Below are positions 26,556-37,200 of a DNA stretch of 46,685 bases, in pieces. The stretch is from assembly GCA_934401725.1 (NCBI GenBank), contig CAKRSS010000010.1, positions 1 to 46,685 on the forward strand, in the 5' to 3' direction. The stretch comes from an uncultured Eubacteriales bacterium. GTDB taxonomy: Bacteria > Bacillota > Clostridia > Oscillospirales > CAG-272. The position numbers and the translations under genes were made by a program. Below the pieces are notes generated by a model that was not told the origin of the DNA, searched no databases, and saw nothing but the letters and a program-made list of their open reading frames with translations. Within the stretch, counting starts at the first letter, position 1, and each line of letters starts with the position of its first letter.

Positions 26556-29171
26556 ATGGGAAAACGAACCGTCCTTGCAGGCGTCGGCAAAATCGGATGC
26601 GGCGCGGTAGATGCTTTAATGCAGCGGTATTGTCCGGGGGAGGAAGTTTTCCCGATGCTGTTTGCCGCCGGTGAAACAGAGCTCGGCGAGCGGACGACTG
26701 AGCCTGATTTTGTTTTTTCACGGGTCTGCTCGCTCGAGAGTGTCGTCAAAGCCGGGGATTTACTGAAGGCATGGCGGCCTCGCGATGAGAGAGCGGACAG
26801 GAGTTTGCTGCTCAAATCCGGCAGTGCGGCGTGGAGCTATGAGCTTCCGGCGTCTTCACGCAATCTGGCGGCTATGATGTTCGCGGGGTTCTGCGCCTTT
26901 GGCGGCCGTGAGCAGCTGGACGCCGAAATCGACCGCATTGCCGACGGATACGATGGGAACGGCGGGGGTGACGAGTGCACGGTTTACATGGTTGCCTCAC
27001 TGTTCGACGGGACAGGCTCGGGAGTGTTCCTGCCGCTCTCACTGTACATCGCGCGAGCGCTGCACGAAAGAGGCGTGAAGGCGAAATTCCGTGCGCTGCT
27101 TGTGACGCCGCGGGATATGGACAGCTACGGAAATGAAATCACTAAGACCGCGCCGCATGTCAACTTTCACAAGGCTCTGTACGAGCTGAACGAGGTGATG
27201 AGCGGCTGTACCGAGGGCGAGTTCTTCCTCGGCACCCCGGACGACGGCGTCACCGGACAGCTTTATCCCATGGACACCGAATGGGCGGCGGACGCCGGGC
27301 TGTTCGGACGTGTTTACTTTGCAAACAGGCAGCATTCGAGCGGTAACTTCGAAAACATGCTCGCCGATGAGCTGTGGGCGCTGATGAGCGGTGTGTTTGA
27401 CGGCGTTGCGCAGGAATCAAAGAACGGCAGATGCTGTTTTCTGGCGACGTCGGCGGTTGAATTCCCGGTGTGGTCCGTAGCGGAATACATTTCCGGGCAG
27501 ATTGCTCTCGAGAGAGAAAAAAAGTGGTTCGGAATGGACGTCCATCCGGACGAAGAGGACGCCGACCGTACGTTGTCACAGAGCACTCCGACGGCCAAGG
27601 CCGCGCCTGTGTGGGTAGATGAATACCTTGACCTTGTTGAGGCGCGCGCCCGCGGCGGACACGAGGGCTCCCGTGATAACGAAAACGGCGATGGCTTCGG
27701 TCTTCTGTCAGACGAGGCAGCACAGCTTCTCGGCGGCGACCTCTGCCGCCGTCCATTCGACGGTCGGAAAAAGAAGCAGGACAAGCAGGCGCGTCTGGCA
27801 GAGCTGACGGAACAGTGCCGCGGCAAGCTCAAGGCCTTCTCCGAGGAGCTTGGAGAGCGCTTTACCGACGACGTCATGGCGGTGAGAGACAGTTTTCTTT
27901 CGTATGACAACGAGAGCGAGGGCAAGAGTCGGGACACCGTTGCACTCGCCGATGTGCTTCAGCTTGAGGCGTGGGATTTTTCGGCGTCGCTTGGTCGGTT
28001 GGAGCTGCTCATGTCTGGCGTAGAAAAGCGTCTGGAGTCGATGAAGCCCGGTAGTCTTGCGCTTGTCCGCGGAGAGAGCACGAAGGCATACCTTACAAGA
28101 GTGACGGAGCTGCCTCTGCCGGACGCTCTGAAGGCGCCCGAATGGGAGACGGCCGTGTCCGGCGGCGCAAACAAAAAATGCTGTGAAGCGCTGGCAGGTC
28201 TGCTGAAGGACGCCGGGTCCGCAGTGGCGGAGGCTTGGGAAGGTCGGCGTGCCGCAGCGGCGATAGTGTTGCTCGGCGCGGCACTTGGTCGTATGAAGAC
28301 AGCTTTTGAGCGGCTGATAAGCGAAGGCCGCAGCATGGTTGAGGACAGCGAGAGAGAGCACGCAGGGCTCCTTGAGGCCCGGAAGAATTCCGGGTGGGAT
28401 ACGACATATGTAGGCATCGATTCCGGATCGATTTCCGGAATGTGCAAGGCTGCCCGACAGGAGCTTAGCGGCCTTGCGACTGACAGAAGTATAACCGCAA
28501 TAGCGGCGCTGCTTTGCGAGGCGGGAGACCTTGAACACCTGCCGCCGCTGTCGGGAGAGCTGAACACGGTGCTGTGCAGGGGCGCCGCCGACGAGTCACG
28601 CCAGCTTTACAACGCGTGGCTTGAAAGCGAGACCTGGCGCGAGGTGCGCCGGGGAGGAATCGTCGCCATGGCGGGCGACGCACGGCAGGTTGCCGAGGCC
28701 GTTTCGATGGCCGAGTGCAGAGCCCAGCCGAGAGTTGAGATGTACACCAAGCCGGGCAGTCCCGAACGGTTGCGCTACGCATCGTTTGCGCTGTTTTCAC
28801 CCGAGACGGCGGAGTACATAGCCAGGATTTCCGGCCCTGAGGACGGGGGCGATGGCGCCGACGTAAAGGCGGCGCTTGAAACGTTCATGCAGCTGGGCGG
28901 CTGCTCCGAATCGGGGGCGTTGGTCTCCGACGGGATGGCGCCCGAGAGAATTGTCTGTGTGAGCTGTGTGGACAGTATAAGGATGTCCGCGATGACGGAC
29001 ATCAGTGAAACGAGCGTCAACGCCGCCTGGTATCACAGATACCTCAGGTTGTCGGAACGCTTTGAGGAATGCGATTTATGGACGGACTTTGGGTATGCTG
29101 TTTTCAGCGGAAAACGCGGAGACCCGCCCGGCTTTGAGCCTAAAACGGGTAGTAAGGAGAAACTATGCTGA
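26556..29171 (+). CDS. Second tubulin/FtsZ-like protein, divergent
   Basis: An 871-residue protein with AAAAAAGGAG before its ATG. It shares the plan of the preceding protein: N-terminal GVGKIGCGA (9-17; one Gly of the usual GGTG is lost and Lys inserted) and a signature DGTGSG (151-156) in a hydrophobic setting (MVASLF...VFLPLSLYIA). The core is followed by a VTPRDMDSYGN segment matching the partner's ALPDIYANSQT region. The altered first loop suggests weak or no GTP hydrolysis, so it may be a regulatory or heteropolymer subunit; this is inference. The remaining 600 residues are helical. It overlaps the next gene by 7 bp. Confidence 0.75.
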   Translation: MGKRTVLAGVGKIGCGAVDALMQRYCPGEEVFPMLFAAGETELGERTTEPDFVFSRVCSLESVVKAGDLLKAWRPRDERADRSLLLKSGSAAWSYELPASSRNLAAMMFAGFCAFGGREQLDAEIDRIADGYDGNGGGDECTVYMVASLFDGTGSGVFLPLSLYIARALHERGVKAKFRALLVTPRDMDSYGNEITKTAPHVNFHKALYELNEVMSGCTEGEFFLGTPDDGVTGQLYPMDTEWAADAGLFGRVYFANRQHSSGNFENMLADELWALMSGVFDGVAQESKNGRCCFLATSAVEFPVWSVAEYISGQIALEREKKWFGMDVHPDEEDADRTLSQSTPTAKAAPVWVDEYLDLVEARARGGHEGSRDNENGDGFGLLSDEAAQLLGGDLCRRPFDGRKKKQDKQARLAELTEQCRGKLKAFSEELGERFTDDVMAVRDSFLSYDNESEGKSRDTVALADVLQLEAWDFSASLGRLELLMSGVEKRLESMKPGSLALVRGESTKAYLTRVTELPLPDALKAPEWETAVSGGANKKCCEALAGLLKDAGSAVAEAWEGRRAAAAIVLLGAALGRMKTAFERLISEGRSMVEDSEREHAGLLEARKNSGWDTTYVGIDSGSISGMCKAARQELSGLATDRSITAIAALLCEAGDLEHLPPLSGELNTVLCRGAADESRQLYNAWLESETWREVRRGGIVAMAGDARQVAEAVSMAECRAQPRVEMYTKPGSPERLRYASFALFSPETAEYIARISGPEDGGDGADVKAALETFMQLGGCSESGALVSDGMAPERIVCVSCVDSIRMSAMTDISETSVNAAWYHRYLRLSERFEECDLWTDFGYAVFSGKRGDPPGFEPKTGSKEKLC

Positions 29172-31255
29172 CCTATGTGATAAACACATCTGAAAATAAA
29201 ACCTTTGACAGCGATCTGCTGTTTGAGTTGTCCGGATACAGCAAGATCCGTTGGATGCACTGCCGTCTGGACGAGGTTGAGGAATGTGCAAAAGAGATAA
29301 GCGTTAAGCAGAATATTCTTGGAGCCGAGAAGTTTCGTGTGGCGGTGCTGGTCGACTTTTACGGCTTTGACCGTATACGCAGGCCATACGGCTGCGGCGG
29401 CAAGGGGTACGGCGAGGAGACCGGTATTGACTTGTGCCTGTACTATCCTTATATCGAGACTTACCTTGTTGACCATTTGTTTGATTACCTTGAAACCAGA
29501 AACCTCCACGCCGCAACGCGTGAGGTGTATTACATACAAAACGAGAATGCCGACAGGTATTCGTTTATAAACAACCGCGAGGAGCAGCTGCGGCAGGTCA
29601 TCTCGCCGAGCGAGCCCGAGAGCGCGGACGAAGAGCCGGAAATCCCCGAGGATGATAACTCGGGGGACGTCACCCCCTTCGACAAAGTGCCGGAGGGCGT
29701 CGAAATAAACGCCGACGCCGACGGTGCCGCCGAAGTCAACGGTACTGAGGAAGCCAACGGAACCTCCGGAGCCTCCGTCGCGGAAGACGCAGCCGGTGCT
29801 GTGGCCGCCGAGGACGAGCCGAGATATCCGAGCTTTGATTTGCACTGCACGCCGGAGGTGTCGCTGACCTTCCGCCTGTTTGATTACCCCTATTGCGGCA
29901 GCAATACGACCACGCTCGGCGACTTTATCCGCAGATTCGCCGACAGAACCAACGAGAGAAGCCATATCTTCTCGCATGTGTACGTCACATCCTACGGAGA
30001 GGGCGATGCGCTGGCGGCCTTTGACACGCTGGCACTGTCGCTTTACCTCATACGCATGTATGAGCGCGAGGAGCTTCGCGACGAAAAAAACAGCCTTCAG
30101 ATCGACCATCTCGATCCGAACAAGGTGCGCGAAATACTTCAGCGCGCGTGGAACAAGATACACAAGGCGCAGGAGCTGGCACGCGAAAATCAGTGCGAGT
30201 ATTACTCCCTCAACATCGGCAATGGCGACCGCGTTATAGGCGAGACCGAGAGCGAGGAGGAGCACATAAAAAGCGAGATGCCCAAGGTCAGTCCCGAGCA
30301 GCTTCGCGGCGAGTGCCGGGCGCTTTTCGAACAGATTTGCCAGATAGCCGGCGGCGGTCAGAAGATGACCGAGGCGGAAGCCACGGAAATGGACAAGGTT
30401 ATTGAGAAATACCTCGGTCAGCGCGACGAGCTGCGCGAGGACACCGTCCGGGATGATCTGTCGCACCTTGTTGATGGCAGTAAAAAGATAAAGCAGTGCC
30501 CGTCTCAGTTAGACTATGAGGCCGAGGTCAACAAGCGCTATGGGCAGATTTCGGCGCTTTTCCGCCGCACGCTTAAGGCGGAGTACCTCCAGGCGGACTA
30601 CGAAACGGTGTATAAAAAAGCGCAGGATGCCTATGACGAGTACCAAAAGCTCGCAAGACGCCGCAGCCGTTGGATTGTGGCGGATGTTTTGATGCTGCTC
30701 ATAACGGTCGGCTCAATGGCGCTGCCGTTCCACTACCTGCAGCAGATCAACACGCCCGCCCTTGAAGCCTTCCTTCAGGGAACGGCGGTCATAGCGCCGT
30801 TTGCGGGGCTGTTTTTTATGATATTCGTCGGGATGACAGCTACCATCAACTGGCGGATAAGAGCGGTGCAGGACGTGCTGTGTCAATGCCTGCGCGAATG
30901 CATCGCCAGACGCAACTACAAGCTGTCGGCACTGCGTCAGAGATACGAGGCCGACCTGCCCGAGATAGAAAAGGTGCGCTACGAGATACGCGGCATCGGC
31001 AGTCTGCACGAGAAGAACATGGACAAAATACGCAACGTCCGGCGACATCGTCAGACGCTTGAAAGCGTTGAAAACCGCCTCAGCGCCATGCTCAACAACC
31101 TCGGCGTCGAGCCCGTGCCCGACAAAAACGAAAATATCACCTGCGAATTCGATATACAGAAGCCGATCCGCTCGGCCGACAATAAGGTCTACCGCGTATT
31201 TTCGGTCGAGACCATAGAAGCAATGTTTGATAAGAAGGGAGGAGCACAGAAGTGA
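29165..31255 (+). CDS. Coiled-coil protein with two C-terminal TM helices
   Basis: A 696-residue protein; ATG at 29165 has AAGGAG at 29154-29159 and overlaps the upstream stop. Residues 1-150 are a compact alpha-beta domain (LTYVINTSENKTF..., RVAVLVDFYGFDR) I do not recognise. Residues 150-225 are acidic and Ala/Gly-rich. A second globular part (about 225-360) contains SLTFRLFDYPYCGS. Long helices follow, then two TM helices (about 503-523 and 538-562) and a coiled coil (about 570-640, many R/E heptads). It would anchor a cytoplasmic N-terminal domain to the membrane and could link the tubulin-like proteins to the giant next protein, whose start it overlaps by 4 bp. Function unknown. Confidence 0.75.
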   Translation: MLTYVINTSENKTFDSDLLFELSGYSKIRWMHCRLDEVEECAKEISVKQNILGAEKFRVAVLVDFYGFDRIRRPYGCGGKGYGEETGIDLCLYYPYIETYLVDHLFDYLETRNLHAATREVYYIQNENADRYSFINNREEQLRQVISPSEPESADEEPEIPEDDNSGDVTPFDKVPEGVEINADADGAAEVNGTEEANGTSGASVAEDAAGAVAAEDEPRYPSFDLHCTPEVSLTFRLFDYPYCGSNTTTLGDFIRRFADRTNERSHIFSHVYVTSYGEGDALAAFDTLALSLYLIRMYEREELRDEKNSLQIDHLDPNKVREILQRAWNKIHKAQELARENQCEYYSLNIGNGDRVIGETESEEEHIKSEMPKVSPEQLRGECRALFEQICQIAGGGQKMTEAEATEMDKVIEKYLGQRDELREDTVRDDLSHLVDGSKKIKQCPSQLDYEAEVNKRYGQISALFRRTLKAEYLQADYETVYKKAQDAYDEYQKLARRRSRWIVADVLMLLITVGSMALPFHYLQQINTPALEAFLQGTAVIAPFAGLFFMIFVGMTATINWRIRAVQDVLCQCLRECIARRNYKLSALRQRYEADLPEIEKVRYEIRGIGSLHEKNMDKIRNVRRHRQTLESVENRLSAMLNNLGVEPVPDKNENITCEFDIQKPIRSADNKVYRVFSVETIEAMFDKKGGAQK

Positions 31256-34200
31256 TAACACTGCTTAAAATAATCTTTTTGATAGTGCTGTTCCTGTTCT
31301 TTGCATACCCGCTCCTGCCGTTCTCGTCAAAGGCGCGCCGGTTCTCGACGTTTTACGGGCTGAGATACGAGCCGCCCTTCAATAAGCGCAACGCGGTTTT
31401 TCTGCCGTTGATGATAATTGAATTTGTCGTAGTGGCGCTGCTGTTTGAGCTTTTGACCAAGGCGAGCGGACTTGTCGGTTCGATTCCCTTTATCGCAAAG
31501 CTGACAGAGGGCGTACGCAATCAGATAGGGACGAAGGGCGAGTTTTATCTGCTCGTGATTCAGGTTCTTCTGATAAATATTGCGACCATCTACGCCTTTG
31601 TGATAGTCAAGGGGCTTTTGCGTCACCTTCTGATTGATCCTATCCTCGGCTGGGGCAAGAACGACGGGCTGACGCCAGAGCAGCGCCGCGCAAAGCGCGC
31701 GGCTTATCGCCGCAAGCGTCGTGAGGAAAAGCGTAAGCGCCGCATGGAGCGCCGCGAGGCGAAAAAGAACAAGTCAACACGCAAAAAGCACGGCGACGCC
31801 CCCGACGACGAGAACAATAACTCCGAAAAGAACGAAGAGGAAGAGGAGTACGATTCCGACGACGAGCGCGTTATGCGTTTCCCGCATTCGGACGGCACCG
31901 GAGACGACGAGGACGACAATGATGAGGAAACCGACGGCGAGTCGTCCGGGGACGCCGAGCCCGAGCCGCCTCCCCCTCCGCGCTCTGCCTTTATGCGCTG
32001 GCTTTTGGGTCTTATGTTTGAGAAGGATGAGGATCCTCCGTACGTTTATGCCCGACCCAGCGTGGCGCGCGCCGCGGCAGTGCTTCAGACATTTATCTAT
32101 GTTGTCGAAGTGCTGTATTTCCTGATGTTTATCGTCATGGCGGTGGCAATGCTTTTCCCCATGCCGGACTGGATATACAGCCTTGGAGTCAGCCTCAAGC
32201 GCGTGTACCTTTATCCGTTTATATCGCTGATTTTCCTTCAGGAGATATACAACTTCCTCAACACCAAAACCCCCAAGCCGAAGAAACCGGCCGGGCTTGA
32301 CGGACAGTCGGACGAGGATCAGAAGAAGGACTGCGATTCCAAGCTGCTCGCACTCACCGGCGAGCTCAAAAAGCGCTTCGACGTTGACCACTTCTTCCGC
32401 TACTATCCCGCCCTCCCCGGGCAGCAGCTGCCGGAGTATGTTTTCAGCAACAAGCAGTACGAGAGCGCGCTTGAGTATATCCGTGCGTACGAGCTGCAGA
32501 GCTCGGGGCATGTTGTGCAGAGCTACCTCGAGAGCCTTGACGCTGCCTATAACGATAAGCATATTTATTTCGGTACGTCGTTCTATTCCGAGTACGGAGA
32601 GTACCTCTCGGCCTACACCTACACGCGCCTGCTTTCGGGTGCGAGAATGGTGTTCATCGCCTCCAGCCGCGATGCGCTTGAGTCGCTGCGCCGTTTTATC
32701 CGCGACAGACTTACCCGCCTGACGGGCTGTCGCGATGCGGCCACGTGGAGAGTTTATGTCAGCGGCGAGCGCCTCGATCAGGCCGACATACTCATCGCGA
32801 CGCCCGAGGACTTCCGCAACGATGACATTGTCCGCCACTACCCCGGCTTCTTCGAGGAGGTGTGCAACGCCGTATTTGTGGACACCGACCGCGTCACCGC
32901 AATTTACAGCTATCTCTGCCCCATCATCGCGATGCGCCTGCAAAAGGCGACGGAGAACCGTATCCGCTTCATTTTCCTGACCCGCGATGTGCTCCGCGGC
33001 TTTGCCGCGAGAACGCTTCCGCGCTATTTCTGCGTTGACAAGGTGTTCACCGCGAGCAACGCGCTCGAAAATGAGAGCACGGCGTACATGCTCATCAATC
33101 GCGAGAGCAAGTCCCGCCGCATATACAACCATTACCGCCAGTCGCTTACGGGGCTTGAGTGCATTCTCGCCCAGCAGGCGGTGAATTTCGGCGTCGACGG
33201 CGTCAAAATAATGAGCGAGGCGCCGATTGAGTACACGGACCGCGTCACGCTTGAGTCGCAGTCGGTCGAGATAAACGAGTTCTACAAGCCCGTTCCGGTC
33301 ATCAACTACATGATCTATTCGGACGAGAACTGCAACCTCGCCTCGGCCATCTACACCTGCACGCGCTTCCGCGGTCAGCAGAAGTCAGTGGCGAATATCA
33401 TTTCCAAGCCCTATCTGCTGCGTGACTACTTCGTGTTCATGGCCAGCAACGGCGACTATATCAACCGCTCCTCCTTTATACAGCCGCGCGCCGTCGAGGA
33501 CATCGACGAGCGCAAGCTCAGCCTGCTGCGCGTCTTCTGCGAGGCTAGCATGGGCGACGGCATGACGCTGCCTGCGTTCTGCGATAAAATGCGCAGTATC
33601 ATCGACACGGCAAGCAACCGCTTCGCGTCGCCGCTGTGCGATTTCTGCGGAAAGCTGTTTGAGCGCATAAGATCCGGAGAAATCGTCCCGACGGAGAAGG
33701 AATACGCCGAATATCTTGTGGCGGGTCTGCTCGACGGACGCGATACGCCCGCCGACCGCAGCGCAGGACTGCGCGCCAAGGATTACTACCTTGTGACCGA
33801 CCCGCGCTACGGAATTTCCGCCGTTGCACGCGACAAGTGGATAGGCTTCCGGAGGAACAAGGACTTCCTCGCGCGCCTGACCGAGCGGAACCGCCGCGTC
33901 GAGCTGCGTCTCAACGACCAGACGGTCGGCTATCTCGATACCTTCCCGGATCGCGTGCCGCAGCAGTACATGGTCGGTCAGAGCATAATTTTCCGCAACG
34001 TCGAGTACGAGATCGGCCAGATTTCCGACGACTGCCGGACTATCTTCCTGCGCAGCGAAAACGTCACCTTCAGAAATTCGCTTGATACCGTTTTCCTGCG
34101 CCGCTACACCGTTGAGGACCTGCGTCCCTTCGGCGATGAGGGCATACTTTACAACACCAATACCAACCTCGCAGAGATACACGTCAGCCGCGCCCGCGCG

Positions 34201-37200
34201 AACATACTCGGCGAGAGCTACGGCTTCTTCACGCTCACGACCGACAACCAGACGCTTGACTTTTCGCACGGCGTCGTCGGCAACCCGTGGGTAGGCGAGG
34301 ATCGTGTCGCCGAGAACGCCCGCCGCATAAAGAACGGCGTCTGCCTGACTGTCAGCCTGCGCTCGCGCATAGAGTGCAACGACAATATGCGTCTTCTGAT
34401 TGCGGTGGTCTTCAACGAGTTCATAAAGACACTGTTCCCGCACGCTTACCGGCTGCTGGCCGTGTGTCCCGTGCTCGAGAACCCCGTGGAGAGCGTGTGG
34501 AGCGAGAACAGCTCGGTAACAGAGCAGATACGTGCGCTTTATCCCTACCTTGTGCAGTCCGGAGACGGTATGCGCGAGACGGAAAACCACCGCATACAGC
34601 TCATTCTTATCAACGACTGCCAGGACGACGTCGGTATACTCGACTGGTTCTACGACGGACGTGCGCAGTATATGCGCGAGTTTTTGTCGCATGTATATTC
34701 CTACATACAGTGGCTCAAGTGCTGCGGCAGACCCGGAACCTACATATACTTCGGCGAGCAGGCGCTGCCCGAGTGCTTTGACCTCGACGGCTGCTGCAAG
34801 CTGTTTGACGGTCTCGGTCTTATCCTCAGCGACGACGGCAAGGACGACTTCGACACCGCCGGTAACTTCGAGCAGCAGGTTCAGCGCCGCCGCTGCGCAT
34901 TCTGCCACAGGATTGTGGAGAGCGGACGCTACGCGCTGTTCGATCATCATCGGTACATCTGCATGGACTGCTTCGAGGTCGTGCACGATGAGGATCAGCT
35001 GAAAAAGCTGCTGCGTGAGGTGCGGGAGTACCTGCATAAGACCTACCCCGAGATAAAGTTCGGCAAGCTGCGCGCTGAGCTTGACACTGTTCACGACCGC
35101 AAGGCGGACGAGGTGCTCAGCAAGTTCAGCTACCGCATGGATTATAAGGATCGCAGGGTTTATATCGAGCGCGATACTCCGCTGGTCAATGCCCGCGTGG
35201 TGCTTCTGCGTGCTCTGACAGGCATGTGGCAGCACGACAACGGCCTTATGATTCCCGCTGCTGACGGCCAGCTGTATTATGAAGAGCTGTGCTATCTTCT
35301 GAGCGTGGATCGCAAGGAGAGCGCCGACTGGATTCGTGCCGCGCTCAGGGGCGGTGTGCGCGAGACGGTTGAGGACATCACGGCTTACATTGAAAAGCAC
35401 CGCGCCGATAACCCGCCCGCACCGGAGCCCGAGGAGACGGACATTCCCGACGAGTCTGACGAGGAAGACATCCCCGAGAATAAGGACACCGGGGACGGCG
35501 CCGACGGCGACACCTCAAACGGCGACGGCTCCGAGGGTGGAGACCACAAGGACGGTGATCCTAAGAACGATAACTCCGAGGATGACGGTTCCGACTCCGG
35601 CAGCGAGCCCGCACCGCAGGCAGAACGCTACACCAGCTTCCGCTACATGCGCGAGAAGGCCGCCGGCATTTCGGACGAAGACCTTGACGGCAACACGAGC
35701 GACGACGATGAAAAATATCCCGACAAGCTCTACAATCCCAACAAGATACCGCGCTTCTGGAAGGATTACCTGCGCGGCATAAAGGCCACCGAGAAGGAGG
35801 ACGAGCTGTCCGATGAGGATCGCGGCACGTTCGACGACGATAAGCTTGATGACCTCGGCGAGGGCGACGGAGGTGTCGTGCCGGAGGAGGCCACGGGCGA
35901 TGACGAGGACGATGTCGCTAAAACCGAGCCCGAGGGCGGCGACACCGGGGTGATGTCTGAAGACAAATCTGAAGATACGTCCGACGGCACGTCCGGAGAA
36001 GAGCCCGAAAAGTCCGACGACGAATCCGACGGCGAGTCAGGCGACGATATATCTGGCGACACGTCAGACGATACGCCTGAAGACATCACCGACGACGATT
36101 CCGACGAAACTCCAAAGGGCAAAAAGGACAAGAAGTCCAAAAAGGACAAGAAGAACAAGAAGGACAAAAAGTCCGACAAGGACGATAAAAACGGCAAGGA
36201 CAGTAAGGACGACAAGAAGGATGAGTCAGACAAGTCAGACAAGTCCGGAGGCAAGGGCGGCAATAAGGACGCAGAGCGTCGCCTGGCGCGTCAGAAGAAG
36301 AAATTCTACGACGACGATGAGGAAACCAATCCCGCCATCCGCCTGTACAACGACATTCTCAGACACGCCTACGCCTTCGACGATTCATCTATCAGTGTAA
36401 GCGGTCTCACGTTCGAGAGGATGGTCAACATTTTCTACATGGTTCTCTCTGACTGGCCCGAGCTGTTCTGGGTCAGCAACATTGCAGGCACGGCAGACGG
36501 TATGCGCCTTGTGTTCCGCTGCTTGGATAAGGACGGAAAGATCGACAGCAAGCAGGTTCAGACCAAGCTCAGGGAGTTAAAGAAGGGCGCGCGTTGGTTC
36601 ACGCGCGGCATAACCCGCCGCACAAGGCCCTATGACGCCGCGCTCAAGATATACCGTCGGCTCATTCTTACTTTGGACTACGACACCATCGGTCTGAAGA
36701 CCGGCGCGGGCCGGAGCTTTGACAGCGATGACCGTCTGCGTTCGCTTTACAGCGCGCTGGTCAGTCACAAGGTCGTTTGCGCCGGGTACGCGGTGGCTAT
36801 GCAGTACCTGTTGCAGTCGGTCGGTATCAGCAGCGGATATGTGATAAGCGAGGCGAAGAATAACGTGTGCCACGCTTTTAATGCGCTGCGGCTCGGAAAG
36901 TATTGCTATTATCTTGACGCAACATGGGGCGACATGTCATGCACCGACAGTGAGGGACGTGAAAACGAGATTTATTACAACTATTTCTGCGTTCCTTACC
37001 GGGATCTTGTAAAAACATCTCCGGAAGATCGGCATTACCATATTCCCCGCCACGAGTTCTATCCCGGACTTGAAGAGTTCACGGCAGCGCGGCACGAATA
37101 TTTCCGTCACGAGGACGCCTACATCGACCGCTACGACGAGGAACAGCTTATTGACCTCATTGTCCGCTCCGCCCAGGAGTATGACCCCAAGGAAATGGGC

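Noticed and set aside
33385..35400. 671-codon open frame on the minus strand
   Set aside because: It lies fully inside the giant plus-strand gene, has no ribosome site, and encodes a Val/Ala-rich product typical of antisense shadows in GC-rich genes.
35900..36260. Lys/Asp-rich repetitive stretch as a possible VNTR or CRISPR-like array
   Set aside because: It is low-complexity coding sequence in frame with the giant gene; there are no equal repeats with unique spacers.
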